64,000 nucleotides of DNA from Icerya purchasi (taxonomy: Eukaryota > Arthropoda > Insecta > Hemiptera > Monophlebidae). Below are positions 12,647 to 22,299 of this stretch, piece after piece. The notes beneath the pieces were generated by a model. That model had not been told where the DNA came from. It was given only the letters and a program-made list of their open reading frames with translations, and did no database searches. Position numbers and translations under genes: made by a program. Positions within the stretch are counted from its first letter, which is position 1, and each line of letters starts with the position of its first letter. The DNA is taken from contig CM077115.1 in NCBI GenBank assembly GCA_039619475.1, forward strand, positions 134,428,172-134,492,171, in the 5' to 3' direction.

Positions 12647-13269
12647 CTAACGCGCTTCACCAGAAAAGTCGGAAAGTTGAGATGCAACCAACGATGCAGA
12701 AATGCACACGGGACGAATAAAAAAAAAATACTTTTTATAAAATTTTAGATTAAATAATTATCATGGTAAATATAAATTAAACGTAAAAATTTAAATAAAA
12801 TGATTACTATGGTTAAACTCCAAAGAACATTTTATTAATTTCTGGCGTAAGTAAATACACCACATTCTTGTGAAAAGGATATAAAATTAATGGATGTTAC
12901 TGAAACAGAAATATTTAATAAAAAATGGTTTTATAAAGCAGTTGCGGCATCAATTTTCAAAATAGAACAAGTAAATCACAATAGATCGCTTTCGATAAGC
13001 CTAAGAATACCTTTCAATGGAAGGTTTCAAGAAATATTGGAAAGATGTTAAGGAAGGAAAAAGGACAAGATGTAAAGTGAAGACTTATTAAGCGTAGTCC
13101 ACAGAGGCTGAAATGGAAAAAAAAACATTACGTTCTGTTACTTCACTTTTTGCGTTACTGAAATCTCCAAACCTCCATGACTTAATCGCGCTTCTAGCCT
13201 AATTGTCACTGTAGGGAGTTTAAAAAAAGTAGTGTTCTCTATTATGTTTTAATGAGAATGTAACGGAAT

Positions 13270-13980
13270 TTTTAATATCTGCTACCGGGAATATTAAAAA
13301 TTGAAATCATTACTTAACTTAACTCTAGTCCAGGTCCGTGTCTAAAATTTTGAGAGGGGGGGACATTAGTTTTGCATATTTATTTTATAAATAACAATAC
13401 ATTTTTCACTAATATTCACACTATTAATAATTTACATCATTTTGTTTTATATATTAATAATTCATATAAATGAATTACTATATAAACATTAATAAAAATT
13501 ACGTATACTCGTAACAAAAAATTTTGCATAAAATATTAATGAAGCACCTAAAAATATAGAGCATACTTTTTCTTTTTTCTTTCAAAGGTAAGAATATTTC
13601 AGTTCTCATGGAGGGGTTACCCCCCCCCTGGACACGGCCCTGCTGTAGTCTATTGTTTTGTTAAAAAATTAATTTTAATAAAATGCTCGAGACGTAGAAT
13701 TCGGAAGATATAAGTGTGATTATGGGAGATTAACTCGGCCTCTTCAATGTGTGTACTGTTTAGTTAAGTAAAAAGATGGGTATAGAAAGATCGATAATCT
13801 TCAGTTAAACGTGAATCGTAAAGTTAATTTTCGGTTAGACGGCAGTAAACATGTTTCCCAAAAAGAGAGAAAGAAACTTCACATAAATATGATTCGAGAA
13901 AGAACAAAAACTTTTTTATTAATCTCCAAGTACAGATTTAAATGGGTGTTAATACACAGGCGAAGCCGTGGGTAACAAGA
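13270..13980 (+). repeat. Dispersed repeat, copy 1, interrupted by a hAT-like MITE
   Basis: The sequence from 'tgctaccgggaat' (about 13276) to 'gccgtgggtaac' (about 13975) is repeated at 14071-14464 plus 16419-16461. If the 312-bp insertion at 13331-13642 and one copy of its 8-bp target are skipped, the two copies align. The shared words include 'aattaattttaataaaatg', 'agaaagatcgataatcttc' and 'taaacgtgaatcgt'. The 3' tail is degraded here compared with copy 2. No coding capacity is seen. Confidence 0.65.
13331..13642. mobile_element. hAT-like MITE, 312 bp, with 8-bp target-site duplication
   Basis: The left end reads CAGGTCCGTGTCTA and the right end reads TGGACACGGCCCTG, which are imperfect terminal inverted repeats. 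A G-run sits just inside the left end (13355-13362) and a C-run just inside the right end (13621-13628). Flanking 8-mers CTCTAGTC (13323-13330) and CTGTAGTC (13643-13650) differ at one base and fit an 8-bp target-site duplication, the hAT hallmark. The inside is AT-rich with no frame, so it is non-autonomous. Confidence 0.75.
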
Positions 13981-14070
13981 AGCAAGACTGGAAACCGTTC
14001 GAGTACCACCGCTCAAGTCCGTTCTTCTGAAACAAACGAGCAACGGGAAGCAAGACTGAAGACTGTGCTC

Positions 14071-14464
14071 TTAACATTTGCTACCGGGAATGTTATTTAT
14101 ACTCAAATTTAAAATCCTTACACAACTATTGTAGTTTGCTGTTGTAGTAATAAATTAATTTTAATAAAATGGGTTGAAAAATACGAGTGAAGAAAATGTT
14201 CTCTTAAATGTGTAATTATGGAAGATCACCTTGTGAATAATTCGGCTTCCTTTAAAATGATGGCTGTGTGTGCTGATTAGTCGAGCAAAAATTTTTGTTA
14301 GATCACGACAGAAAAGTTACAGAAAGATCGATAATCTTCAGCTAAACGTGAATCGTGAAGACCATTTTTTTGTTTGACGGTGATAAACGTGCTCCCAAAG
14401 AGAGAAACGATCTTTACATAAATATAATTTCAGGTGGAACAAAAATTTTTAAACGAGTATTAAT
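14071..14464 (+). repeat. Dispersed repeat, copy 2, left part (split by a LINE)
   Basis: This is the second copy of the repeat at 13270-13980. It is cut at 14464 by the LINE at 14465-16418 and resumes at 16419. Compared with copy 1 it lacks the MITE, so the MITE arrived in copy 1 independently. Confidence 0.65.
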
Positions 14465-16418
14465 TTTTTTTTGGGGGGAGCTTGTCTACCAGGGACCTCA
14501 ACCAGAAACAATAGGAAGAAGAGTTAACTGATTAAAACTTAATTCGATCAGAAATGGCAGAAATAACAGGCTAAAAATAAAAGGACAGGATATAGAAAGC
14601 ACAGTAGGGAGCAGGAAGCCTTGACTTTGAAAGCGCAGAAAGAGCAGAACACTCAAAGAAAATGTGATTAGCATCACAGATAAATACTTCATCAGGATGT
14701 AGAGGACACACCAAAGAGAGACGATAACGGGAAGAGGGCAATAGAGTGTGATTGAAGCGTAGGCAAATAATAGGGGCAATAACAGAACGTGGAAAAGAAG
14801 GGAATTTTGAGAACCAAGAATTAGTAGGTTGAATTGAGAGGTAGAAGGAACTATCATTGGTAAAAGAAGAAGAGTATATATATCCGACCAAAATTTAAAG
14901 TGAAAGTTCTTACTTAATTAGATTAGTACTAGGGATCTTTTTAAAGTAAAAGTGGGAGCAGGCAACAAGCTGAGTCAAAGCATCCGCCATTTCGTTACCC
15001 TCGATGCGTCTCTGTGACACCAGGAAACTACAGCAGATCGGCGCGGATAGAGTGATGAAAGGAAAGATTGTGTATGAAAGATCGTATACGAAGAATGATA
15101 AAGTCTAATGAGAGAGGGGGAAGAGGTGAACTGATAGCCAGAAATTCATAGAGTCAAATATGATCATATGGTGGGAAAAGTTACGATTGGAGGAGATATT
15201 AATAATTGCACGTAGGATAGTCATTAATTAATTTGTGAAAATAGAACAGAAAGACGAAAGACGAACGAATTCGGGCAAATTAAAAAGGAGGAGAATAAAA
15301 ACTAGGCCCCCTAAAGCCATCAGTGAAGATGAGTATATGAAAAGAAAAGAGGGAACTGATAATGCTGTGAAATTCCTGTTTAATAATCGCTTAGGGCATA
15401 GACCTGGAAGAATTAGAAAGAAAATATACTTTGGGAGGGTGTGTGAGATCAAAATAATTAAAGAAAAAGTAAGGAAAATTATTACCGGAAATTATACGGG
15501 ACGAAAAATAACTAAAACGACGAGATATAAGAGCTAAGATCGGAATTTTATTAAGAACAAAACGCCAGTTTCTGGCGATGGAAATGTAGGAAAGGATAAG
15601 TTGAGAGGAAGTGCAAGGTACACGTTTAGAAAGAAAACAATAGCCCAAATAAGATCTTTGAACTGAAAGAAGAGATACATTAAATTCAGCAAGCGTTGCT
15701 GAAATAGGAGAAGATTTAAGAGCACCGAGACATAGACGGAGACAGGAATTCTGTATTCTATCTAATTTGGAAAGAAGGATTTGTAATCGAACTTCGAGCG
15801 AATAATGGACCTATACAAGGAAATGACTACAAGAGGATCACCACCCCATTTGGTTGGTGATAAGGATTTCAATAGATTCAATCTTTGAATGGCAGAACGA
15901 GAAAGATAACTGATATGCTCGGAAAAGGTTAGTCGACTATTTAGATAAACTCCAAGGTAGCAGAAGCAACTAACGTGAGGAAGGGACATCCAATTCATGG
16001 AAATATTAACAGAAACAGGATTGTACAGACGCAGAGTGATAACCATGCAAGAAGATTTGGAAGGAAAAGTAGAAAGATGAACAGACGACAGAGAATGTGT
16101 TGTAGCGCAGCCAGGGAAAAATTAAGCGTCTCGTTGGCAGCTTCGATGTCGCAAGAAGAGGAAAAAAGAACAATATCATCGGCAAAGAATAAGGAAAGGA
16201 AGTTAAAAGGAAGACATCCCATAGCAACAATGTAAATGTTAAAAAGAGTATGCCTGAGAGAGGAACTTTGGGAAAGACCACGGAATACACTTCTTGGAGC
16301 TAGAGGCTCTGGGGCGGAAAAGAGGTAAGTGCGATTCATCATAAGATTAATTGTTAAGGAGGTGAATTTGACTGGAAGATTAATTGCTGCCATTGCATCT
16401 CCTAGGGTTGCCAAATGA
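14465..16418 (-). mobile_element. RNase H-type LINE, 5'-truncated, inserted in a repeat
   Basis: The element runs on the minus strand from within the reverse transcriptase palm (16418) to a poly-A tail seen as a T-run (14465-14472). The first frame (16414-15995) has a GLSQSSSLRHTLFNIYI block (the 'G-x-P-Q-G-S-x-L-S-P-x-L-F' palm motif) and FADD at 16186-16175, the catalytic dyad. A following frame (16046-15762) has FCYLGVYLNSRLTFSEHI. Further down come the W-R-F/K-I-P-I-L segment (15640-15400) and a C-terminal CxxH-like region near 14700-14640. ACGAGTATTAAT (14453-14464) and ACGGGTATTAAT (16419-16430) match at 11 of 12 bases and are a convincing target-site duplication. Several frameshifts show that the copy is dead. 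Confidence 0.8.
15995..16414 (-). pseudogene. LINE reverse transcriptase palm fragment (FADD)
   Basis: This is the coding piece of the LINE above with the catalytic F-A-D-D. The frame lacks the fingers domain and the endonuclease because the insertion is 5'-truncated, and it ends in a frameshift. In a working element it would copy element RNA at a nicked target. The next frames (16046-15762, 15648-15391, 14891-14571) continue the same protein in other phases. Confidence 0.7.
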
Positions 16419-16461
16419 ACGGGTATTAATATAGAGACAAAGCCGTGGGTAACAGCTAGTA
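16419..16461 (+). repeat. Dispersed repeat, copy 2, 3' tail with CTAGT end
   Basis: After the LINE the repeat resumes with 'gggtattaatatagagacaa' and ends in 'gccgtgggtaacagctagt'. The CTAG|T terminus resembles a Helitron 3' end, though I see no clear hairpin just before it, so the class is uncertain. Confidence 0.5.
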
Positions 16462-16464
16462 ATT

Positions 16465-19370
16465 TTATAAACCTGTTTCAGTTTAGCTCAGTAAATAATA
16501 GTCTTTGTTTCACATCTACTTTTATCCTATCTCAAATTTCTGCTGATTATATACTTGCTCTTTTTCTCTTTCGTTTTTCAGATTTATTACACTTTCTGAT
16601 AATTATCTTTTCTTCTTTTTCACGCTAATTCCGTTCCTAATCCAATCGTATTTTAAACTCTTTATTCTCTTTTATTTTTAATGACGATTTTCAAAGCGAT
16701 GAAATTACCAACCTTACTCACTTTGAACCCTGAACGTTCCAAGTCTTCCGAATGTTAAGCATTCTTCTCAAGCTATCCATTTTACTTTCGCACAATGGTA
16801 ACAAATTTTTTTTCTCCGACTTCAAGAGCATTTTGCAAGCTAATCTCGTTCTGCAAACCTTTTCTGACTTTATTAATCTTCCTATCTGCTCTCTTATCGC
16901 TCTATACGATTTTCCGGGGATGTTTAATTTCATTTTGAGGCATCGTTCGACGCAGTCAATGATCTACTCTACCACCGTTAATGATGAATTATTAATAAAT
17001 TCCTCGCCTACAGTATTTCTATGTATTCTCATTCCAAATTAAGGGGCTGTAATGATCCAACCTTCACTCTTTTTATCTATCCCGATATTCGTTCAGCCTT
17101 TTCATTCCGTTTGATCGCAGTCGTTCTGTATTTCCTTTAGCATTCATCCCCGCTTTAAACACATTCTTTTTCTTTTCGATTTTCTATTACTTATTATCAT
17201 CATGATCCCTCAAAACAATAGTTATGTTTAACTAAAAAAAATCACATTCTCCTTTCTCATCATTAAAGTTTCCATTCGTTTCATATCTCAATCTTCCCAG
17301 TTTAGTTTTCTTCATTTCTTTTCCTTTTCTGTTAAACCAAAGTTATGTTTGTTTGTATTTCCGGATGCGGTACAATCTAACACCATTTTCCTCTTTTTCT
17401 CGACGTTCCATAGTTACCGGGTCGCGTTTCTCGTTAGTTAGTCTGACACAAAATACTTAAATCAAGAAGTAAATAAATCCCCCATTTAAAAAATATTATT
17501 TTACACGTACAAAAATTTTGATTTCCGTTTTGCGATCCCTTTTTCGAGTGGAACATAATTTTCAAATGAAAAAAAAAAAGTTTACTTCGGAGCGGTTTTT
17601 TTTGTTAAAAAAAAAATAACGCTAGAGTCTCACTGAATGACAAATACTCCGAGGACTATTATTATTCATCAGGAATGTCGAGGGAAGAAAAATAATTGCA
17701 GGGAGCTGGTTTATGTAACTAAAGTTGAAGAAAAGAAACATGTATACCGGAATAATAATTACCTGCCAAGGTAATTTCCACTTCTGTTTAACAAGAAACA
17801 AAGCTTCGTCGGTACTTTCTTTTTGATTATTTAAAATTATCAGACTGCGGCATCGATGAAATCTGGCTAATCCGGCTCAGTCTGGCTTCGTTGATTTCGG
17901 GACTTTCTTTAAAATGACTTGCAAAATATGTGTACAGGTGTACACTTTTGTTTCGTCGGTGAAAAAGCTACGATGCTAATCACAGAGGAAACGAGCAAAA
18001 CCGAAAAATATCAGTTTCCTCTGTAATAACACTAATCAATGGTATATTATATCTTCAATCTAATTAACTTATGTCTTGTAATGAAGTTTTAATTTACCGT
18101 TCAGACGCTGAGTCGGCACAAATTAATTGCTAAATTTTCCTCGTCAGATAAAAGCATGACATCCACGAGTCCACTCAAACCGTCATATCAGCGAGCGGAC
18201 AATTAAAAATACGTCGGAAAAAACGAGCCAATCGCGACAAGCAAATCAGTCCGCACTGACTACCGCGAAAAATCACCCACCTATATAATATTTGACAGCG
18301 GAAAGTTTTTTTCCCAAATATCAATAACAAAGAACTATAAAAAATCCCTTGCCAACTGAGTATTAATTGAAAGAAAAGTTGACAAAAAGAAATGCTAAAA
18401 AATGCTAAATTTTAGATTTTTTCTCTTTAATTTCATATTTTTCAACAAGTTCTTTTTTTTTTTTGTTTTTATTCTTTCTCGCGTAACTCCTTTCGATTAT
18501 TTAGACCGATTTTGATGATTCTCATTGTTCATTCGAATGTTTATCGGCCAGTACCATATTAATACAAGTATCGGTGAACAATTTCAGTAGTCATTTAAAT
18601 CGTTAAAAAAAGGGGGGGGGTGTCTGACTCTCCTTAAAGAAGTGCTCAATATAAAAAGCTCCCCCTATATTGTCACTTGAAATACTAATCCACGTTATTG
18701 ATCATGGGCAAACGTAGATTGAAAAGAAAATTCATTTTTAACATAGGTAAAAAATTTTAAATATTATCAACCTTAATTTCCACAGCTAAATATAACGGTA
18801 TATTCGAAACTCCCGCAGTGTCATTTCTGATCGCTGACGGAAATATTACCATTTATTCCGTATAATTTTAAACCATATGTGTGTAATGATTCGTACTAGA
18901 AATTGTACCATATAAGTTCGTCGATCAGTCTTATCGGTGATTACTTAAGAAGTATAGTCGTTAGAATAAGTTCTAAAAAGGGATCTCCCCTTAGACATAT
19001 GTTCCTTCTTTGTTTAATTGAATAGCTCTAGGTTTCTTGTTTGGTTTCTTCCGAATTGATTTATAACCGCAATTTTAAACACTTCCGTGTCCCGGAAAAG
19101 GTATAGGACTCTATAAGCATTTGTGATATGCGTAAAGAAGATAAACACAATACTACCGGTATTATTTTAAAATTGCTTTTAACTTATTTTTTTCTTTTCC
19201 GGAATCAAAATTTACCCTCTAAATATGAATAGTACGCAGGTATTTTTGAAAAATATTTAATCGCCATCTGTTAGACTTTGAAGCGCTGAAGTTTCAACGA
19301 AAACGGAGAGAGCATCACTATTTTTTCACGTTACACTTAGTGTTAATATACATATATATATATATATATA
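16465..19370. other. AT-rich stretch, no gene recognised
   Basis: It holds pyrimidine-rich and homopolymer tracts. Open frames at 16718-16933 (minus) and 16752-17042 (plus) overlap each other on opposite strands. The minus frame is Lys/Arg-rich but matches nothing I can name. Confidence 0.4.
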
Positions 19371-19760
19371 AACTCGGCCATTTTGGCCTCGCAAGGGGCT
19401 GTGCCCCTTGATCCCTCTTGCTTACATTTCTGTTTCTTTCTCTTCTATAGTTTGTATAAAAATATCAAAATTTACAACGTAACTCTTACTGGCATCAACA
19501 CAAAAAAAAAATAACATAACCACAAAAGTCCTATTCTAACATCTAACTTTCATTATATAAAATTAAGACATTTTTTCGTTACATTTTTCGTTACATATTT
19601 CATTACATAAAATTGTGACATTTTTTAAATAACAATAACAAAAATCCTATAAAATATAACAAACGTTACATAAAATTGGGACACTTTTTTGGGACATTTT
19701 GCGTTACATAAAATTGGGACATTTTTTCGAATGGGGGGTAGCCTAAGAATTACGTTGTAA
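19371..19760 (-). mobile_element. HINE-like non-autonomous element, copy A
   Basis: On the minus strand the element starts with TTACAACGTAATTCTTAGGC (19760-19741). An inverted copy of that word lies about 90 bp before the other end (near 19472). The element closes with a hairpin, CAAGGGGC-3 nt-GCCCCTTG (19392-19410), then GGCC-AAAAT-GGCC and GAGTT. Internal words of the type 'ttacataaaattgggacatt' repeat several times. It sits in a TA microsatellite. Asymmetric inverted repeats plus a 3' hairpin match published descriptions of Helentron-associated elements; the assignment is inference. The family has three other copies in this window. Confidence 0.6.
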
Positions 19761-20337
19761 TTAATATATATACTAGCTGACCCGGCGAACTTCGTACCGC
19801 CGCAGAAACAATAAATTTTATTTTAACTTATTAGCTAAATTAAATTTAGTTTTTATTAATACTCAAAATGAATTAAGTTCAATAAATTTGCGAAAACCAA
19901 AAAGATAAATATTTTAATTACATTGAAATGAATATAATTCATGTGACAGCAAGGCATTATTCACCTTAGTAACAAAAATCAGTATAAATTTATGTTAAAA
20001 ATTTAAAGTAAATACTCAATTTATATACTTTTTAATAAAGTGTGTACTTTATGCAGTTAGCTGATGATGGGCTACACACAAAAAAAAGGGGTTTCTAATG
20101 ATCTCTAATTTCTTAAAGTAAATTTATACCGATTTTTAAGATTCCGTAAACGCAATAAGGTACGGAATCCCAATAAGACAGTTCAGAAACGACAAAAATA
20201 TTTATTTCTACAATAGTTCGGAAACGGTTTGACTTAGCGCAATTAGATCATAAATTACAATTAAACTTCTATTTGTGACAATTTACAACTTTAAACTGAG
20301 CGATTATCCTGGGCGGCAAAAAACCATCTAGAATATA

Positions 20338-20545
20338 TAATATGGAATTTAGAACGACCTTAAAAATACCCTTAAAAAAATCGTAATTCGTCACCAGATA
20401 ACTCTTTAAAAGCGAAATTCAAAATATAAAACAAAACACAGGGGCCCTTTATGGAAATTTAAAAATTACGGTTAAAAAATTATTTAAACCTCCCTTTTGG
20501 ACCAAAAACAGCAAAAAAAAAATGAATTTTCTTCATAAATATATA
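20338..20545. repeat. Internal duplication in the Helitron, unit 1
   Basis: About 208 bp starting near 'tatggaatttagaacgacc' recur 332 bp later (20670-20877) with scattered changes. Both units end in 'attttcttcataaat'. Two units of this kind inside a 1.75-kb element point to an internal tandem duplication after, or during, its mobilisation. Confidence 0.7.
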
Positions 20546-20669
20546 TTTTACTTCGTACTCTGCTATTCGGAGCGGAGACAAATTCAACAAATCAAAGATC
20601 ATAAAAATCTGTCCAGCCATCCTTGAGTTATAAGTAATATAACTAATCCGACTTCGTTTTATATATATG

Positions 20670-20877
20670 TAATATGGAATTCAGAACGACCTCAAAAAAT
20701 CACCCTTAAAAATTCATAACTTCTCACCCGATAACCCTTTAAAAGCTAAATTTAAAATACAAAACAAAACACAGGAGCCCTTTTATGAAATTCAAAAATT
20801 ACGGATAAAAAATTATTTAAACCCTCCTTTTGGACCAAAAACGGCAAAAAAAAATAAATTTTCTTCATAAATTCGTC
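20670..20877. repeat. Internal duplication in the Helitron, unit 2
   Basis: This is the second unit of the pair. It overlaps the downstream end of the helicase remnant (20813-21076), so the coding C-terminus is fused to repeat sequence on its 3' side. Unit 1 lies farther toward the element's 3' end. Confidence 0.65.
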
Positions 20878-21076
20878 TTAAATCTGAAAAGCAAACAAAT
20901 TCGATGGTTTGCCAACCCTCGAACACGCAACATATAATTGGCCGTGCGAAAAGCAAGGATTTTCTAAATCTAAGCCACAAATTGTCATTGTTTGATCTTG
21001 TGTAAGTCATAGCAAATGCCAAGCGAATTGGAAATTGCAAACGTTTGAATGGGATAGGTGAGTCTGAAGGAATCAT
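20813..21076 (-). pseudogene. Helitron Rep/helicase C-terminal remnant
   Basis: The frame opens with IPSDSPIPFKRLQFPIRLAFAMT, which is the well-known segment just before the last helicase motifs of Helitron proteins (usually continuing 'I-N-K-A-Q-G-Q'). Here the following block is mutated: TYTRSNNDNL stands in place of that motif. The later 'S-H-G-Q-L-Y-V-A-C-S-R' motif is unrecognisable. In a working element this domain is the PIF1-like helicase that unwinds DNA during rolling-circle transposition. The fragment has lost everything upstream and cannot function. Confidence 0.8.
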
Positions 21077-21539
21077 TGGGATTCGTGGTAGAAGTACAGC
21101 AGCTAGCTAGGAGCGCGACTTATATGTTTAGATTATGTCATGGAAATCTAATGATTTCAATAACGGAAAAAGTGAAGTAACAGAAACGGTGTATTTACTT
21201 ACATCAGAAATTAATAAAATAACCATAGTAATCATTTTATTTAAATTTAAGGGTTTAGTTTATTTTTAACGTGGTAATCATTTTATTTATAATTTTATAA
21301 AAATTAATTTTTTTTTATTCGTCCCGGTTACATTTCTGTGTCGCTGGTCTCATCTCAACTATTTAAAACCTCATATTTCGTGTAGTGGACCGAATTGTGA
21401 ATCTAAACCATTCTTGAATCAACTTGAACACACACAAAAAATTTCATCAAAATCGGTCCATCCGTTTAGGAGGAGTTCAGTCACAAACACACGCACAGAA
21501 GAATTATATATATAAAGATATATATATATATATATATAA

Positions 21540-21890
21540 ACTTGGCCATTTTGGCCTCGCAAGGAGCTATGCCCCTTGATCCCTCTTGCTTTCATTTCTG
21601 TCTCTTTCTCTTCTATATTTTGTGTAAAATGATCAAAATTTACAACGTAATTCTTACTGGCATCAACACAAAAAAAAATAACATAATCACAAAAGTCCTA
21701 TCCTAACAACATTTAATTTTCATTATATAAAATTAAGACATTTTTTCGTTACATTTTTCATTATATATTTCGTTACATGAAATAATGACATTTTTTAAAT
21801 AACAATCACAAAAATCCTATAAAATATAACAAACGTTACATAAAATTGGGACATTTTTTCTAATGGGGGGTAGCCTAAGAATTACGTTAT
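21540..21890 (-). mobile_element. HINE-like element, copy B
   Basis: It is the same family and orientation as copy A, slightly shorter, with a degraded hairpin ('caaggagctatgccccttg'). It ends at ATTACGTTAT (21881-21890), 9 bp from the start of copy C, which is its mirror image. Confidence 0.6.
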
Positions 21891-21899
21891 AATAATATT

Positions 21900-22280
21900 A
21901 TAACGTAATTCTTAGGCTACCCCCCATTAGAAAAAGTAAATGTCCCAATTTTATGTAACGCAAAATGTTTCAAAAAAATGTTCCAATTTTATGTAACGTT
22001 TGTTATATTTTATAGAATTTTTGTTATTATTATTTAAAAAATATCACAATTTTATCTAACGAAATATGTAACGAAAAAATGTCTTAATTTTATATAATGA
22101 AAGTTAAATGTTAGGATAGTATTTTTGTGGTTATGTTGTTTTTTTTTTTGTGTTGATGTCAATAAGAATTACGTTGTAAATTTTGATCATTTTATAGAGA
22201 GTATAGAAGAGAAAGACACAGAAATGAAAGCAAGAGGGATCAAGGGGCAGAGCCCCTTGGGATGCCAAAATGGCCGAGTT
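21900..22280 (+). mobile_element. HINE-like element, copy C (inverted relative to B)
   Basis: This copy starts ATAACGTAATTCTTAGGC (21900) and ends with CAAGGGGC-AGA-GCCCCTTG, then GGCCGAGTT at 22280. The stem is perfect while the loop differs from copies A and D, showing that the stem, not the loop, is the conserved part. TA microsatellite follows. The open frame 22125-22316 inside it is by-product, not a gene. Confidence 0.6.
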
Positions 22281-22299
22281 ATATATGTATATATATATA

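Larger units (their letters stand above)
19773..21518 (-). mobile_element. Helitron, degenerate, with recognisable 5' TC and 3' CTAG ends
   Basis: On the minus strand the element starts TCTTTATATATATAATTC (from 21518), continues with GTGTGTTTGTGACTGAACTC, and ends GCCGGGTCAGCTAG at 19773. The flanks are A (before the 5' T) and T (after the 3' G), which fits Helitron insertion between A and T without duplication. A minus-strand frame near its 5' half (21076-20813) carries a Rep/helicase C-terminal signature. It is about 1.75 kb, far shorter than an autonomous Helitron, so most of the Rep-helicase is missing. It lies in TA-rich DNA directly beside copy A of the HINE-like family. Confidence 0.75.

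Noticed and set aside
16718..17042. Lys/Arg-rich minus-strand frame and overlapping plus-strand frame
   Set aside because: They resemble the basic linker of some mobile element proteins, but I could not place a single diagnostic motif.
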